From Abyssibius sp040880065 (GTDB lineage: Bacteria; Pseudomonadota; Alphaproteobacteria; Rhodobacterales; Rhodobacteraceae), in NCBI GenBank assembly GCA_040880065.1, contig JBBDJE010000031.1, forward strand, positions 1 to 64,000: a stretch of 64,000 bases of DNA, in the 5' to 3' direction. Of the stretch, positions 34,139 through 43,061 are shown in pieces (within the stretch, counting starts at the first letter, position 1; each line of letters begins with the position of its first letter). The translations under genes were made by a program, and so were the position numbers. The notes beneath the pieces were generated by a model. The model was not told the origin of the DNA. It worked only from the letters and a program-made list of their open reading frames with translations, and searched no databases.

Positions 34139-36514
34139 TCACGTCAAGAGCCCGAGCTCTGCCAAAGCCGTGCGGTAGCGTTGCGCCAGTGCTGCGGGTG
34201 AATAGTAGCTTTCCATCAGCTTTTGGCCTTGTTCGGCGCGCGCAAACCCTGTTGACGGGTCGGCGCGGTGCGCGGCGAGTGTGGCCGCCAGCGCATCGCT
34301 GTCGATTTCAGCCCATTTTGCGGCTTGCAGCGGGTAGATCGTATCGCTCGGTGCAATGGTGCGCGGCTGCCATGAAACCGGAAAGCCGGTTTGCGGGGTG
34401 ATGAAGTCACGCGTTCCGGAATAATCGGTCGCTATCACCGGGCGGCCCAATGCCAGCGCATAGGCGGGCAAATAGCCGAACCCCTCGGCGCGGTGCGATG
34501 AGACCAGCACATCGGCGCTGGCGATCAGGCCCATAAGTTCGGCAAAGGGCAGGTATTCGGTGTTGATGATGATGCGCCGGTCGGCGGCTGCGGCTGTGCA
34601 AATCGCGTCCATCTGCCCCTCCGGGTCGCCCCAATGGCTCTCGGGCAGGGGGGTGGATTTGATGATCAGCCGCGCATCGGCATCGCCCGCAAAAGCCCGC
34701 TGGAACCCGCGCAAAGCCGCCAGCGGGTTTTTGCGCACAAGCGAGGAATGCGCATCAAAGGCAGTCAGCACAATGTGGTGATGCGCGCCAAGGCCAAACC
34801 GGGCGCGCGGCAACGGCGGAATGTTGGGGAGCGTAATTGCCTTGCCCAGATTGGTAACATTACGATCAAAAGCGCGGGCGTAAATATCGGCCACAAACCG
34901 GCTGGGGGCCCAAAGCGCATCAAGGCAATCAGCGGCAAGATGATGGTTGAAGGGGACTTGCTCGGCCTCCCATAACATATAGCCGATGTTGAAATGCGCG
35001 CCCGTGCCATGGCGCAGAATCTGCACCGGCACCGCATCGGCATTGACATGGTGCAGTGCCACGGGGCGGTTGACGGTAATACCTTGCAGCGCGCCCCGCG
35101 ACATAAGCGCGTTTTGCCCGATGCCGGTGCCTTCCTGTTCCGGCCCGGTGAGCAGAATGCCGGCGGGCGCGGCCGGTGCCGAAGTTGTGGAAAAAACCGC
35201 AAGTGCCGGGGCTTGCGCCGTTACATGCGCCTCAAACCATTTGGAGATTTCGTGGCTTTGCCAAGGTATTTTCATCTGGCTGGCATCGGCAACCGGCATA
35301 CGTGCCAGCACCGCGCAAAGCAGTTGGAACCGGTTGAGCAAGCCGCCGGGCAGCGGCGTTGCGAAATAATCCACAAGCTTTGGGGCCAGCGCGCGCAAAT
35401 CGACCGTGAAGCGCGACAAAAACAGCAATGTTTCAAAATCGCGCGCCAGTTGTGCGCCAAGGCCTGGCCCCTGCATGCGGCGCGCGATATGCGGCAGATG
35501 GGCTTGCAGCGCGCCAACCAGTGTGCCGGGCGCGCACGAACCTTTCGCCAGCGCGCCCTGATATGCGCAAAGCAATGGCGCGGGCAGGGGCAGGGCGGCT
35601 TGCGCAAGCTCGGGGCCTTGCTCTACATACCAGCCCAGCAAACGCGCGCGGCCTTTTGGCGTGCTCAGATCGAACCGGTCCTGCAGCCGCTCGGTGCTGC
35701 GCAGGTGCAGTGCCATTGCGCCAAGCGGCGTATCGGCGTTGTGCAAAACCGCATCAAGCGCGCGGGGCGGCTGTTGGGTTTGGCGCCCGCGCGGCGGAGT
35801 TTGAAACGGCGCATGTGCATGGCGCGTATAAAATTGCGCCGCCTGAAACAGGTCGCGCACGACCAAACGGTTATCTTGTTCCGATTTCAACATCGCACGT
35901 TGCAGCCATGCCGGGCTTAGCCGCAACCCGCCACCCGCCAGCCGCACAAGTGTATCTTCGGGGTCCAGCGGTGCATTGCTTGAAGCCTTGGCGTTTGCAA
36001 AATAACGCGCAGCCAGCACATTCGGGCGCAAGGCGCGGGTGGTGCGAACGGCAAACGGGCGCATGGCCAGCAAGCACAAAGTGGCCGCCCAAAACAGCCA
36101 GCGCGAAGCCGCATGCGGCCCGCCCCGCACCACCAGCACGCGTTTGCCAGCAGAGCCCAGCCGCATGAACAGGCCGATATGCCGCGCGGCAACTGCAAGG
36201 GTTTTGAGGCGGGTTTTTGCGCGAATACGGCTTATATCCAGCGCGGCAGGTGCCAAAATGACAAGCGCCCAGCGTGGTGACGCAAGTGCCGCCGCCTCGC
36301 GCCGGTAGCGGCGTTTGGGCGCAAAATGGATGTGCTGGGCCGCGAAACTGGTGCCCGGTGCATCAAGCGTATGCACGCTTGCGCCGACACCGTCAAACGC
36401 ATGGGCAAGTGCCGCACCCCGTTCTGCAGCCTTGCCGCTCGCGGGTGGAAAGGGTGATAGTAACAGCACCTTGTGTTCTGCCTGTCCGCTGCGTTCTTGC
36501 ACGCCCGCTCCCAC
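34139..36514 (-). CDS. Large glycosyltransferase (GT4-type C-terminal domain)
   Basis: A protein of up to 791 residues. The C-terminal 250 residues form a GT-B donor domain: DAHSSLVRKNPLAALRGF, RLIIKSTPLPESHWG, EYLPFAELMGLIASADVLVSSHRAEGFGYLPAYALALGRPVIATDYSG, with the conserved E-x7-E-like segment. The N-terminal portion begins like a GT4 acceptor domain (VLLLSPFPPASGKAAERG), and the roughly 350 residues between have no motif I recognise. The annotated GTG start at 36514 is uncertain; a GTG before LLLSPFPP is an alternative. Likely role: exopolysaccharide or LPS glycosylation. It is divergent from the 6S RNA gene. Confidence 0.82.
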   Translation of the reverse strand: MGAGVQERSGQAEHKVLLLSPFPPASGKAAERGAALAHAFDGVGASVHTLDAPGTSFAAQHIHFAPKRRYRREAAALASPRWALVILAPAALDISRIRAKTRLKTLAVAARHIGLFMRLGSAGKRVLVVRGGPHAASRWLFWAATLCLLAMRPFAVRTTRALRPNVLAARYFANAKASSNAPLDPEDTLVRLAGGGLRLSPAWLQRAMLKSEQDNRLVVRDLFQAAQFYTRHAHAPFQTPPRGRQTQQPPRALDAVLHNADTPLGAMALHLRSTERLQDRFDLSTPKGRARLLGWYVEQGPELAQAALPLPAPLLCAYQGALAKGSCAPGTLVGALQAHLPHIARRMQGPGLGAQLARDFETLLFLSRFTVDLRALAPKLVDYFATPLPGGLLNRFQLLCAVLARMPVADASQMKIPWQSHEISKWFEAHVTAQAPALAVFSTTSAPAAPAGILLTGPEQEGTGIGQNALMSRGALQGITVNRPVALHHVNADAVPVQILRHGTGAHFNIGYMLWEAEQVPFNHHLAADCLDALWAPSRFVADIYARAFDRNVTNLGKAITLPNIPPLPRARFGLGAHHHIVLTAFDAHSSLVRKNPLAALRGFQRAFAGDADARLIIKSTPLPESHWGDPEGQMDAICTAAAADRRIIINTEYLPFAELMGLIASADVLVSSHRAEGFGYLPAYALALGRPVIATDYSGTRDFITPQTGFPVSWQPRTIAPSDTIYPLQAAKWAEIDSDALAATLAAHRADPSTGFARAEQGQKLMESYYSPAALAQRYRTALAELGLLT

Positions 36515-36675
36515 AATATGCGCTAAAGTTTAGCCAATATAAGGGGCGTTTTGCGACACGCCGCGGGGCTGCGCAAGCCCGTCGCGTGCCTGTTTGTAAA
36601 TTTGCGCGGCGTCATTGCAAAAATTCTATGCCGATCGCCCCTTCTCATTTGTCGCACAAGTGCCTAAATTGGTCG

Positions 36676-36839
36676 TCGGCGGGTGCTGTCTTTCGCGTGG
36701 GGGCAAGCATCCTAGTGGCCTTACTCATCTTTGAGGGAGCCGGCTCTGTCTTCGGCCCTGGCCTTAGTCATCTGGTGCCCACCTGGTTTACCAGGCTCTC
36801 AAGGATCTAACGCTGCCACGGTCTAGATGGGCCCGCCAC
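36676..36839 (+). ncRNA. ssrS: 6S RNA
   Basis: A non-coding block immediately upstream of 5-formyl-THF cyclo-ligase, the classic location of 6S RNA. GGCGGG (36678-36683) pairs with CCCGCC (36832-36837) to close a long irregular hairpin; the inner arms contain GGTGCCCACCTGG and GAGGGAGCCGGCTC-type local stems around a central bubble. 6S RNA mimics an open promoter and sequesters housekeeping RNA polymerase. Ends are approximate because promoter and processing sites cannot be read exactly. Confidence 0.78.
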
Positions 36840-36851
36840 AGGATTTATGCG

Positions 36852-37451
36852 ATGGACGCTATCACAAAGGCCAAGCAGGCCGCCCGCAAAGCCGGTTTTG
36901 CCGCCCGCGCCGCCGCGCATAAAGCCGCCAGCCCCATAGTTGCCAACGCGCTTGGCGGGCATGTTCTGGCTGCACTGGCCGCGCGTGCACCTTGCGCTAT
37001 TTCCGCCTATCTGCCCATTCGCAGCGAAATTGACCCGCGCCCGGCAATGGAAGCGCTGCACGAACGCGGCCACAGCCTGTGCCTGCCTGTCATTCAGGGC
37101 AAAGGGCAGGCGTTGCGCTTTCGTGCATGGCAGCTCGGTTGTGCGCTGGAAGATGGCCCGTTTGGTGCCGCCGTGCCTGCAAGCGGTGCATGGCTTGCGC
37201 CCGATATCCTGCTTTGTCCGCTTGTCGCCTTTGATGCCGCGTTTTACCGCATGGGCTATGGGGGCGGTTTTTACGACCGGTCCCTGCACGCCCTGCGCGC
37301 CGCCAAACCGGTGCTGGCCATTGGGCTGGCCTATGAGGGGCAACGCATGCCTGCCCTGCCGCATGATGCGCATGACCAGCCGCTCGATGCTGTGGCCACC
37401 GAGAACGGGGTTTATTGGCACCACCTTGCCAAACCCGCAGCGACAGATTAA
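36852..37451 (+). CDS. fthC: 5-formyltetrahydrofolate cyclo-ligase
   Basis: A 199-residue enzyme converting 5-formyl-THF to 5,10-methenyl-THF with ATP. The N-terminal basic helix AITKAKQAARKAGFAARAAA, the substrate motif AYLPIRSEIDPRP and the C-terminal nucleotide loop MGYGGGFYDRSL are diagnostic. It begins about a dozen bases after the predicted 3' end of 6S RNA, so the two may share a transcript, as in other proteobacteria (ygfA). ymdB follows after 9 bp. Confidence 0.93.
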   Translation: MDAITKAKQAARKAGFAARAAAHKAASPIVANALGGHVLAALAARAPCAISAYLPIRSEIDPRPAMEALHERGHSLCLPVIQGKGQALRFRAWQLGCALEDGPFGAAVPASGAWLAPDILLCPLVAFDAAFYRMGYGGGFYDRSLHALRAAKPVLAIGLAYEGQRMPALPHDAHDQPLDAVATENGVYWHHLAKPAATD

Positions 37452-37460
37452 GCCACGCGC

Positions 37461-38270
37461 ATGAAATTACTCTTCCTAGGCGATGTCATGGGCCGCGCGG
37501 GCCGCACGGCTCTGTCGGACCAGTTGGCAAAACTGCGCGCTGACTGGGCGCTAGACTTCGTTGTCGTGAATGGCGAGAACGCCACCGGCGGCATGGGCCT
37601 GTCGGCCGCCCATGCCAAAGACCTGCTCGATGCCGGGGCCGATTGCGTGACCCTTGGCGACCACGCGTTTGATCAGCGCGATATGAATGGCGCTTTGGCG
37701 TCCGAGCCGCGCATCATTCGCCCGCTCAACTATGCGCGCTCAGCCCCCGGGGTTGGCGCGCGCCTGTTCACCACGCAAGGCGGCAAAAAGGTGTTTGTCG
37801 CCCAGGCGCTTGGGCAGGTTTTCATGAAGCGCCCCTTTGCCGACCCGTTCTCGGCCCTTGATGCTGCGCTGAAAGCCGCGCCGCTCGGCCAGATTGCCGA
37901 TGCGGTGATCGTTGATTTCCACGCCGAAGCCACCAGCGAGAAAATGGGCATGGCGCATTGGCTGGACGGACGCGCCACAATGGTATGTGGCACCCACACC
38001 CATGTGCCCACTGCCGATGCGCGCATCATGCCCAAAGGCACCGCAGCTATTTCCGATGTTGGCATGTGTGGCGACTATAACTCGGTGATCGGCATGGAGC
38101 CGCTGGAACCCATGCGCCGCTTTGTCACCGGCATGGTGAACGGGCGCTTTGCCCCGGCGGCCGGCCCTGTCACCCTTTCGGGCCTGTTTGTTGAAACGGG
38201 CGAAGGCGGGTTTGCGCGCCGCGTTGTGCCCATCCGCCTTGGCGGGCTGCTTCAGCAAAGCGCGCCCTAG
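37461..38270 (+). CDS. ymdB: YmdB-family metallophosphoesterase
   Basis: A 269-residue calcineurin-like phosphoesterase (TIGR00282 type). Metal-binding motifs are FLGDVMGRAGR (residues 4-14), VVNGENATGGMG, TLGDHAFDQ and the C-terminal GTHTHVPTADARIM. Homologues hydrolyse 2',3'-cyclic nucleotides and affect biofilm-related RNA turnover in Bacillus; the physiological role here is unknown. It is nine bases downstream of fthC, consistent with one transcript. Confidence 0.92.
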   Translation: MKLLFLGDVMGRAGRTALSDQLAKLRADWALDFVVVNGENATGGMGLSAAHAKDLLDAGADCVTLGDHAFDQRDMNGALASEPRIIRPLNYARSAPGVGARLFTTQGGKKVFVAQALGQVFMKRPFADPFSALDAALKAAPLGQIADAVIVDFHAEATSEKMGMAHWLDGRATMVCGTHTHVPTADARIMPKGTAAISDVGMCGDYNSVIGMEPLEPMRRFVTGMVNGRFAPAAGPVTLSGLFVETGEGGFARRVVPIRLGGLLQQSAP

Positions 38271-38331
38271 CCTGCGCTCTTGCATCACCACAAATCCTGC
38301 GCCACAGTCAGCCTGAACCAACGCATAGGAT

Positions 38332-40113
38332 ATGATGCCCGATCTGCAGACCTGGCCCCTTTTGGATGCTGCTATAACCCTTGCAGTGCTGGCAGGCATG
38401 TTTGTGATGTTCCTGCGCGAGTCCTATCCCACCGAAGTGGTGGCCTTGCTCGGCGCGGCGCTTTTGGTGGTAACCGGCGTTTTGAGCATGGAATCCTTGC
38501 TTGGCGTGCTGTCCAACCCCGCGCCATGGACCATTGCGGCCATGTTTGTGCTATCCGGTGCCGTTGTGCGCACGGGGTTGCTGAACGGGATAACGGCAGG
38601 CCTTGTGCGCGAGGCCGCCCACCGCCCGCTGCGCGTGATTGCAATTTTGGGCACCCTTACCCTGTTTGCATCGGCCTTCATGAATAATACTCCCGTTGTT
38701 GTGCTGATGATTCCGATCACCGTGCGGCTGGCGCAATCCATGAAGCTTTCCGCCTCCAAACTGCTGATACCACTGTCTTATGTTACCATCTTTGGCGGTA
38801 TGTGCACGCTGATCGGCACATCGACAAACCTGTTGGTTGATGGTGTTGCCCGCGCGCAGGGGCTGGAACCGTTCACCTTGTTTGAACTCACGCCAATGGC
38901 GATCATTCTTGCCGCCTTTGGTGTGGTCTACCTGCGCATTCTCGGCCCCAAACTGCTGCCCGACCGGTTTTCGATGTCCGATGCCTTGGTCGACCGCAAG
39001 CGCATGTCTTTCTTTACCGAGGTTGCCGTGCCGGAAGACTCCTCGCTCATCGGTGAGAATGTGCTCGCAGTCGAGCTTTTCAAGCGCGACAAGATGCGGG
39101 TGATCGACGTGCTGCGCGGCGATGAAAGCCTGCGCCGCAGCTTTCCCGATGTGGCGCTGCAAGCAGGCGACCGTGTGGTGCTGAAAACCGATGTGGCTGA
39201 ACTGATGGGCCTTAAGGAAAGCCGCGAGTTGCACATGGTGGATACGCTCAGCTCGCGCAAAACCGAAACGGTCGAGGCGCTGATCTCGCCCGGTTGCACG
39301 CTTGTCGGCCGCTCGCTGGGCAGTTTGCGGCTGCGGCGGCGCTATGGCGTTTATCCACTGGCCGTTCATCGGCGCAACCAGAACCTTGGCCGACAGCTTG
39401 AGGATGTGATTGTGCGTGTCGGCGATACCTTGTTGCTGGAAGGCGCGCCCGAAGACATCCAGCGCCTAGCAAATGATGTTGACCTTGTCGACCTTGCCAA
39501 ACCCGAAGCACGCTCCTATCGCCGCCGCCATGCGCCGCTTGTGCTGGGCATATTGGTGGCGGTGGTTGTGGGGGCGGCGCTCGAAATTGCACCGCTGCTG
39601 GCGCTAGCATTCATTGGCGTTGCGCTGGTTTTTGCCACCCGCGCCATAGACGCGGACGAGGCGTTTGGCGCGATTGACGGTCGCCTGCTCGCGCTCATCT
39701 TCGCTATGCTGGCCATTGGGGCCGCCTTGCAGGAAAGCGGCGCCGTCCAGCTTATCGTAGACCCGCTTGCGCCATGGATCGCCGGTTTGCCCCCGTCGCT
39801 TGTCATATGGTGCGTGTTCTTGCTGACCTCGGTGCTGACAGAACTGGTTTCAAACAATGCTGTTGCCGTTGTGATAACCCCTATTGCCATTGCGCTGGCC
39901 CATGCCATTGGCGTTGATCCGCGCCCGCTGGTCGTGGCGGTGATGATCGCGGCTTCAGCTAGTTTTGCCACGCCCATCGGCTATCAGACCAATACGCTGG
40001 TCTATGGCCCCGGCGGCTACAAATTCACCGACTTCATGCGCATCGGCATTCCGCTGAACCTGTCGCTTGGCGTGCTTACCAGCCTGCTTGTCCCGTATTT
40101 CTGGCCGTTATAG
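38332..40113 (+). CDS. SLC13-family permease with two RCK_C (TrkA-C) domains
   Basis: A 593-residue membrane transporter of the divalent-anion/sodium symporter group. About six helices occur before residue 190 (FMNNTPVVVLMIPITVRLAQS, TIFGGMCTLIGTSTNLLVDG), then two cytosolic TrkA-C modules at about 205-290 and 300-375 (EDSSLIGENVLAVELFKRD, CTLVGRSLGSLRLRRRYGVYPLAVHR), then the second helix bundle with the signature LTELVSNNAVAVVITPIAIALA and SFATPIGYQTNTLVYGPGGYKFTDF. Substrates in the family range from dicarboxylates to sulfate; none can be chosen from sequence alone. Confidence 0.9.
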   Translation: MMPDLQTWPLLDAAITLAVLAGMFVMFLRESYPTEVVALLGAALLVVTGVLSMESLLGVLSNPAPWTIAAMFVLSGAVVRTGLLNGITAGLVREAAHRPLRVIAILGTLTLFASAFMNNTPVVVLMIPITVRLAQSMKLSASKLLIPLSYVTIFGGMCTLIGTSTNLLVDGVARAQGLEPFTLFELTPMAIILAAFGVVYLRILGPKLLPDRFSMSDALVDRKRMSFFTEVAVPEDSSLIGENVLAVELFKRDKMRVIDVLRGDESLRRSFPDVALQAGDRVVLKTDVAELMGLKESRELHMVDTLSSRKTETVEALISPGCTLVGRSLGSLRLRRRYGVYPLAVHRRNQNLGRQLEDVIVRVGDTLLLEGAPEDIQRLANDVDLVDLAKPEARSYRRRHAPLVLGILVAVVVGAALEIAPLLALAFIGVALVFATRAIDADEAFGAIDGRLLALIFAMLAIGAALQESGAVQLIVDPLAPWIAGLPPSLVIWCVFLLTSVLTELVSNNAVAVVITPIAIALAHAIGVDPRPLVVAVMIAASASFATPIGYQTNTLVYGPGGYKFTDFMRIGIPLNLSLGVLTSLLVPYFWPL

Positions 40114-40200
40114 AGGCTGATTTCGCTGTGCAGGGGGTTGCTGGCCGCCCGCTGGCGCGCGTATATAAGCGCAATAATTTCAGGATTTACCGGAGGCATA

Positions 40201-40953
40201 ATGGCGGGCCATTCAAAATGGGCAAATATCCAGCACCGCAAGGGGCGGCAGGATAAGCTGCGCTCAAAGCTGTTTTCCAAACTGGCAAAGGAAATTACCG
40301 TTGCCGCGAAAATGGGCGACCCGGACCCCGACAAGAACCCGCGCCTGCGCCTTGCCGTAAAAGAGGCCAAAAGCAGTTCTGTGCCCAAGGATGTGATCGA
40401 GCGCGCGATCAAGAAATCCCAAGGCGGCGATGCGGAATCCTATGACGAAATCCGCTATGAGGGCTATGGCCCCTCGGGCATTGCCATTATCGTTGAGGCG
40501 TTGAGCGACAACCGCAACCGCACCGCCTCGAATGTGCGCTCGACCTTTGCCAAGCTGGGCGGCAATCTGGGCGAAACCGGCTCGGTGTCCTTCATGTTTG
40601 ACCGTATGGGCCAGATCACCTATCTGGCCGGGGCAGGCGATGCCGATACTGTGCTGATGGCGGCAATCGAGGCTGGTGCCGCCGATGTGGAAAGCAGCGA
40701 AGACGACCATGTGATCTGGTGCGAGGCCAATGACCTCAACGCCGTGTCGAGCGCGCTGGAAGCCGCGCTTGGTGAAAGTGAATCCGCCAAACTGGTCTGG
40801 AAGCCGCAAACCACCACCGAGGTTGATCTGGATGCCGCCCAAAAGCTGATGCGCCTGATCGAGACCCTGGAAGACGATGATGATGTGCAATCTGTCACCG
40901 CAAATTTTGAAATTTCAGACGAGGTTGCCGCGGCTTTGGATGAGTTGGGCTAA
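40201..40953 (+). CDS. yebC: YebC/PmpR-family protein
   Basis: A 250-residue protein beginning MAGHSKWANIQHRKGRQD, the invariant family start, which fixes the ATG at 40201 behind CCGGAGG; a longer in-frame extension is excluded. Further conserved blocks are KNPRLRLAVKEAKSSSVPKD, YEGYGPSGIAIIVEALSDNRNRT and GSVSFMFDRMG. YebC-type proteins act as transcription factors or, for some members, in relieving ribosome stalling at proline-rich stretches. A strong terminator follows. Confidence 0.96.
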   Translation: MAGHSKWANIQHRKGRQDKLRSKLFSKLAKEITVAAKMGDPDPDKNPRLRLAVKEAKSSSVPKDVIERAIKKSQGGDAESYDEIRYEGYGPSGIAIIVEALSDNRNRTASNVRSTFAKLGGNLGETGSVSFMFDRMGQITYLAGAGDADTVLMAAIEAGAADVESSEDDHVIWCEANDLNAVSSALEAALGESESAKLVWKPQTTTEVDLDAAQKLMRLIETLEDDDDVQSVTANFEISDEVAAALDELG

Positions 40954-40972
40954 CCAACCGCGCAGCGCGCAT

Positions 40973-41005
40973 AAAAAAAGGGCCGGGTAATCCCGGCCCT
41001 TTTTT
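40973..41005. terminator. Bidirectional intrinsic terminator
   Basis: GGGCCGGG (40980-40987) pairs with CCCGGCCC (40992-40999) around TAAT; seven A residues precede and six T residues follow. It serves yebC on the plus strand and the lipoprotein gene on the minus strand. Confidence 0.92.
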
Positions 41006-41023
41006 ACATTTAGTTGGCAGGAT

Positions 41024-41365
41024 TTAGCTGTATACCCAGCGCGATTCAACACACACATTCACGCGTGCAGTCAGTTCCTGTCCGGACGAGAAGCGTGCGC
41101 GGAAGTCGAACCAGCAAGCACCTGTGCCATCATCGAAATTGACGGTCAGATAGCGGCCCGAGCGCAGAACCGACGAGCCAAGCTGGTCGGGGCCCCATGT
41201 GTTTCGGCTGGTGTTGGACGCGTAAAAATGCGTCATCGTCTGGTTTGAATTGTTTACAATATCCACGACCCTGTTGGCCGAAACGGTGGTGTAGGTCGTC
41301 GTGGTGTCTTCGGTGCAAGCGGCAAGGGTTACTGCGGCCAAAGCGGCCAGTGCAAATTTACGCAT
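41024..41365 (-). CDS. Small putative lipoprotein of unknown function
   Basis: A 113-residue protein with a lipoprotein signal: basic start, hydrophobic core and a LAAC lipobox with Cys at about residue 17. The mature part (about 95 residues) contains NNSNQTMTHFYASN and a beta-rich region with an internal Cys pair (GACWFDFRA, VNVCVESRW), resembling small periplasmic beta-sandwich proteins. GGAG precedes the ATG at 41365. Function unknown; no clear functional partner adjacent. Confidence 0.82.
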   Translation of the reverse strand: MRKFALAALAAVTLAACTEDTTTTYTTVSANRVVDIVNNSNQTMTHFYASNTSRNTWGPDQLGSSVLRSGRYLTVNFDDGTGACWFDFRARFSSGQELTARVNVCVESRWVYS

Positions 41366-41511
41366 GGTCAAACTCCAAATAATAATGATGGCCAGATATT
41401 AAGACCTTATCCGATTCCGTCCAGATGATTCTTAACTAAAATGACAGGTAACAAGTGTGTTTTTATGGCGTTTCCGGCATAATTTAGCCACAATAACCTG
41501 CTTTGGCCGCG

Positions 41512-42915
41512 CTAGTTGATCTGGTAGGGCAGCGTGTCATGCAGATCGTGATTCACGCCAAGCTGGGCTTGCACAGGCGGCACGGCGCGTTGATGGCAGG
41601 TTTTGCGCGGGCAAATGCGGCACGAAACCCCGATCGGCTCGAATGCGGCGGCATTGGCAAGGTCAAGGTCGTCGGCATAAACCATCTGTCCGGCAAAATC
41701 GACCTCGCAGCCAAGGCCGATGGCATAGCGCCGCATGGGCGCGCGAAAACTGCCGCCGGATTTGGAGACATCGCGCGCAAGGCAGAAATAGCGCAACCCG
41801 TCGGGCGTTTCGGCCAGTTGGCGTAAAAACTGCGCCGGAGTCTCAAAGGCCCGATGCACATTCCAAAGCGGGCACGCACCGCCAAAGCGGGCAAATTGCA
41901 GCCGGGCTGCGGAATGCCGCTTGGTTATTGTGCCGGCCTGATCGACCCGCACAAAGAAAAACGGCACACCTTTGGCACCGGGGCGTTGCAAGGTTGAAAG
42001 CCGGTGCGCGACCTGCTCAAGCGATACGCCAAAGCTTTCGGCAAGCAGTTCAAGATCGTGCCGCTGGCTTTGGGCGGCCTCTAAAAAGCGGGTATAGGGC
42101 ATGAGCGCGGCCCCCGCGAAATAGTTCGCCAGCCCGATTTTGGCGATACCGCGTGCCTGCTCGGAACGAAAGCGCGCAAGGTCAAGCGTGGCTTCCAGTA
42201 ACGCGTTATGGTCAAGCAAAGCGATCTGGTGGCAGGTTTGAAAGGCCTGCGTGGCCGATGAGGCGTGCGAAGACAGGCTAAGCACACCCGCCGCCCTGTC
42301 GAGCTTGCGCAGCGGTGCTTTGGGGCTTTTGTGCAGGGTAATTTGGTGGTGGTCTTGTAGCCAATCCGCCAATGCTTGCGCCGTGGTGCCGCCGCCAAGC
42401 TTGGCGCGGCGGGCAAAACCTTCGGCGGCGCGGTCCACCGCGTCGATGTAATTGTCGCAATAATGAAAAAAGTCGCGCACCTCTTCCCAGGGCTGCTGCC
42501 CGGCGGCGGCTTCGTCGCGGCCCATCGCTTCATCCAGAAGGGCCAAACGGTCTTGCTGCTGGCGGTGCGCGCGGTGCAGGGCCAAAAATGCACGGGCAAG
42601 GCGCGGGGCATTGGCGGCGGCAAGCTGCAATTCGGCCAGCGGTGGCGCATCGTCAAACAGCGGGTCGGCAAGGGCTTCGCGCATATCGGCGACCATGCGA
42701 TCCCCTTCGCCAACCGAAAGTTCGGTCACATCCAGCGCATATTCGCGCGCCAGTGCCAGCACAACGCCTGCCGAAATCGGGCGGTGGTTGTTTTCCATCT
42801 GGTTGAGATAGGGTAGGGATACCGCCAAGGCGCGCGCAAAATCCTTTTGCGTCAGCCCCAGACGGTGCCGCAATTCGCGCAGCTTTGCGCCTGCATAGAG
42901 TTTTTGACCAGCCAT
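41512..42915 (-). CDS. pccR: Short-chain fatty acyl-CoA regulator PccR (ScfR family)
   Basis: A 467-residue regulator. N-terminal Xre helix-turn-helix (about 8-65; LRHRLGLTQKDFARALAVSLPYLNQMENN), a central IrrE-like/DUF955-type region, and a C-terminal DUF2083-type domain containing CRICPRKTCHQRA. PccR of Rhodobacter sphaeroides controls propionyl-CoA carboxylase and binds TTTGCAAA half-sites; here the gene is divergent from pccB with such half-sites between them, which strongly supports the name. Start at 42915 is set by AGGAG upstream. Effector presumably propionyl-CoA or another short acyl-CoA. Confidence 0.92.
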   Translation of the reverse strand: MAGQKLYAGAKLRELRHRLGLTQKDFARALAVSLPYLNQMENNHRPISAGVVLALAREYALDVTELSVGEGDRMVADMREALADPLFDDAPPLAELQLAAANAPRLARAFLALHRAHRQQQDRLALLDEAMGRDEAAAGQQPWEEVRDFFHYCDNYIDAVDRAAEGFARRAKLGGGTTAQALADWLQDHHQITLHKSPKAPLRKLDRAAGVLSLSSHASSATQAFQTCHQIALLDHNALLEATLDLARFRSEQARGIAKIGLANYFAGAALMPYTRFLEAAQSQRHDLELLAESFGVSLEQVAHRLSTLQRPGAKGVPFFFVRVDQAGTITKRHSAARLQFARFGGACPLWNVHRAFETPAQFLRQLAETPDGLRYFCLARDVSKSGGSFRAPMRRYAIGLGCEVDFAGQMVYADDLDLANAAAFEPIGVSCRICPRKTCHQRAVPPVQAQLGVNHDLHDTLPYQIN

Positions 42916-42929
42916 CGCGCGCTCCTGTA

Positions 42930-42977
42930 TTTGCAATTTTGCATTTTGCAGAATCACTTTGCAAGTAAATTTGCAAA
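42930..42977. promoter_or_regulatory. PccR operator region with five TTTGCA boxes
   Basis: TTTGCA starts at 42930, 42938, 42945, 42958 and 42970 in the pccR-pccB divergent region. The last two form TTTGCAAG-N4-TTTGCAAA, matching the reported PccR site TTTGCAAA-N4-TTTGCAAA at 15 of 16 positions. The array ends about 85 bp before pccB and 15 bp before the pccR start, placing it to control both. Confidence 0.75.
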
Positions 42978-43061
42978 TATGCCGATTGTCGCTTTTCGCG
43001 GGCGCAGCATTTCGCTAAATTGTTATAAATGGGCCATCAACAGGCCAAAACGGGGGGCGAA

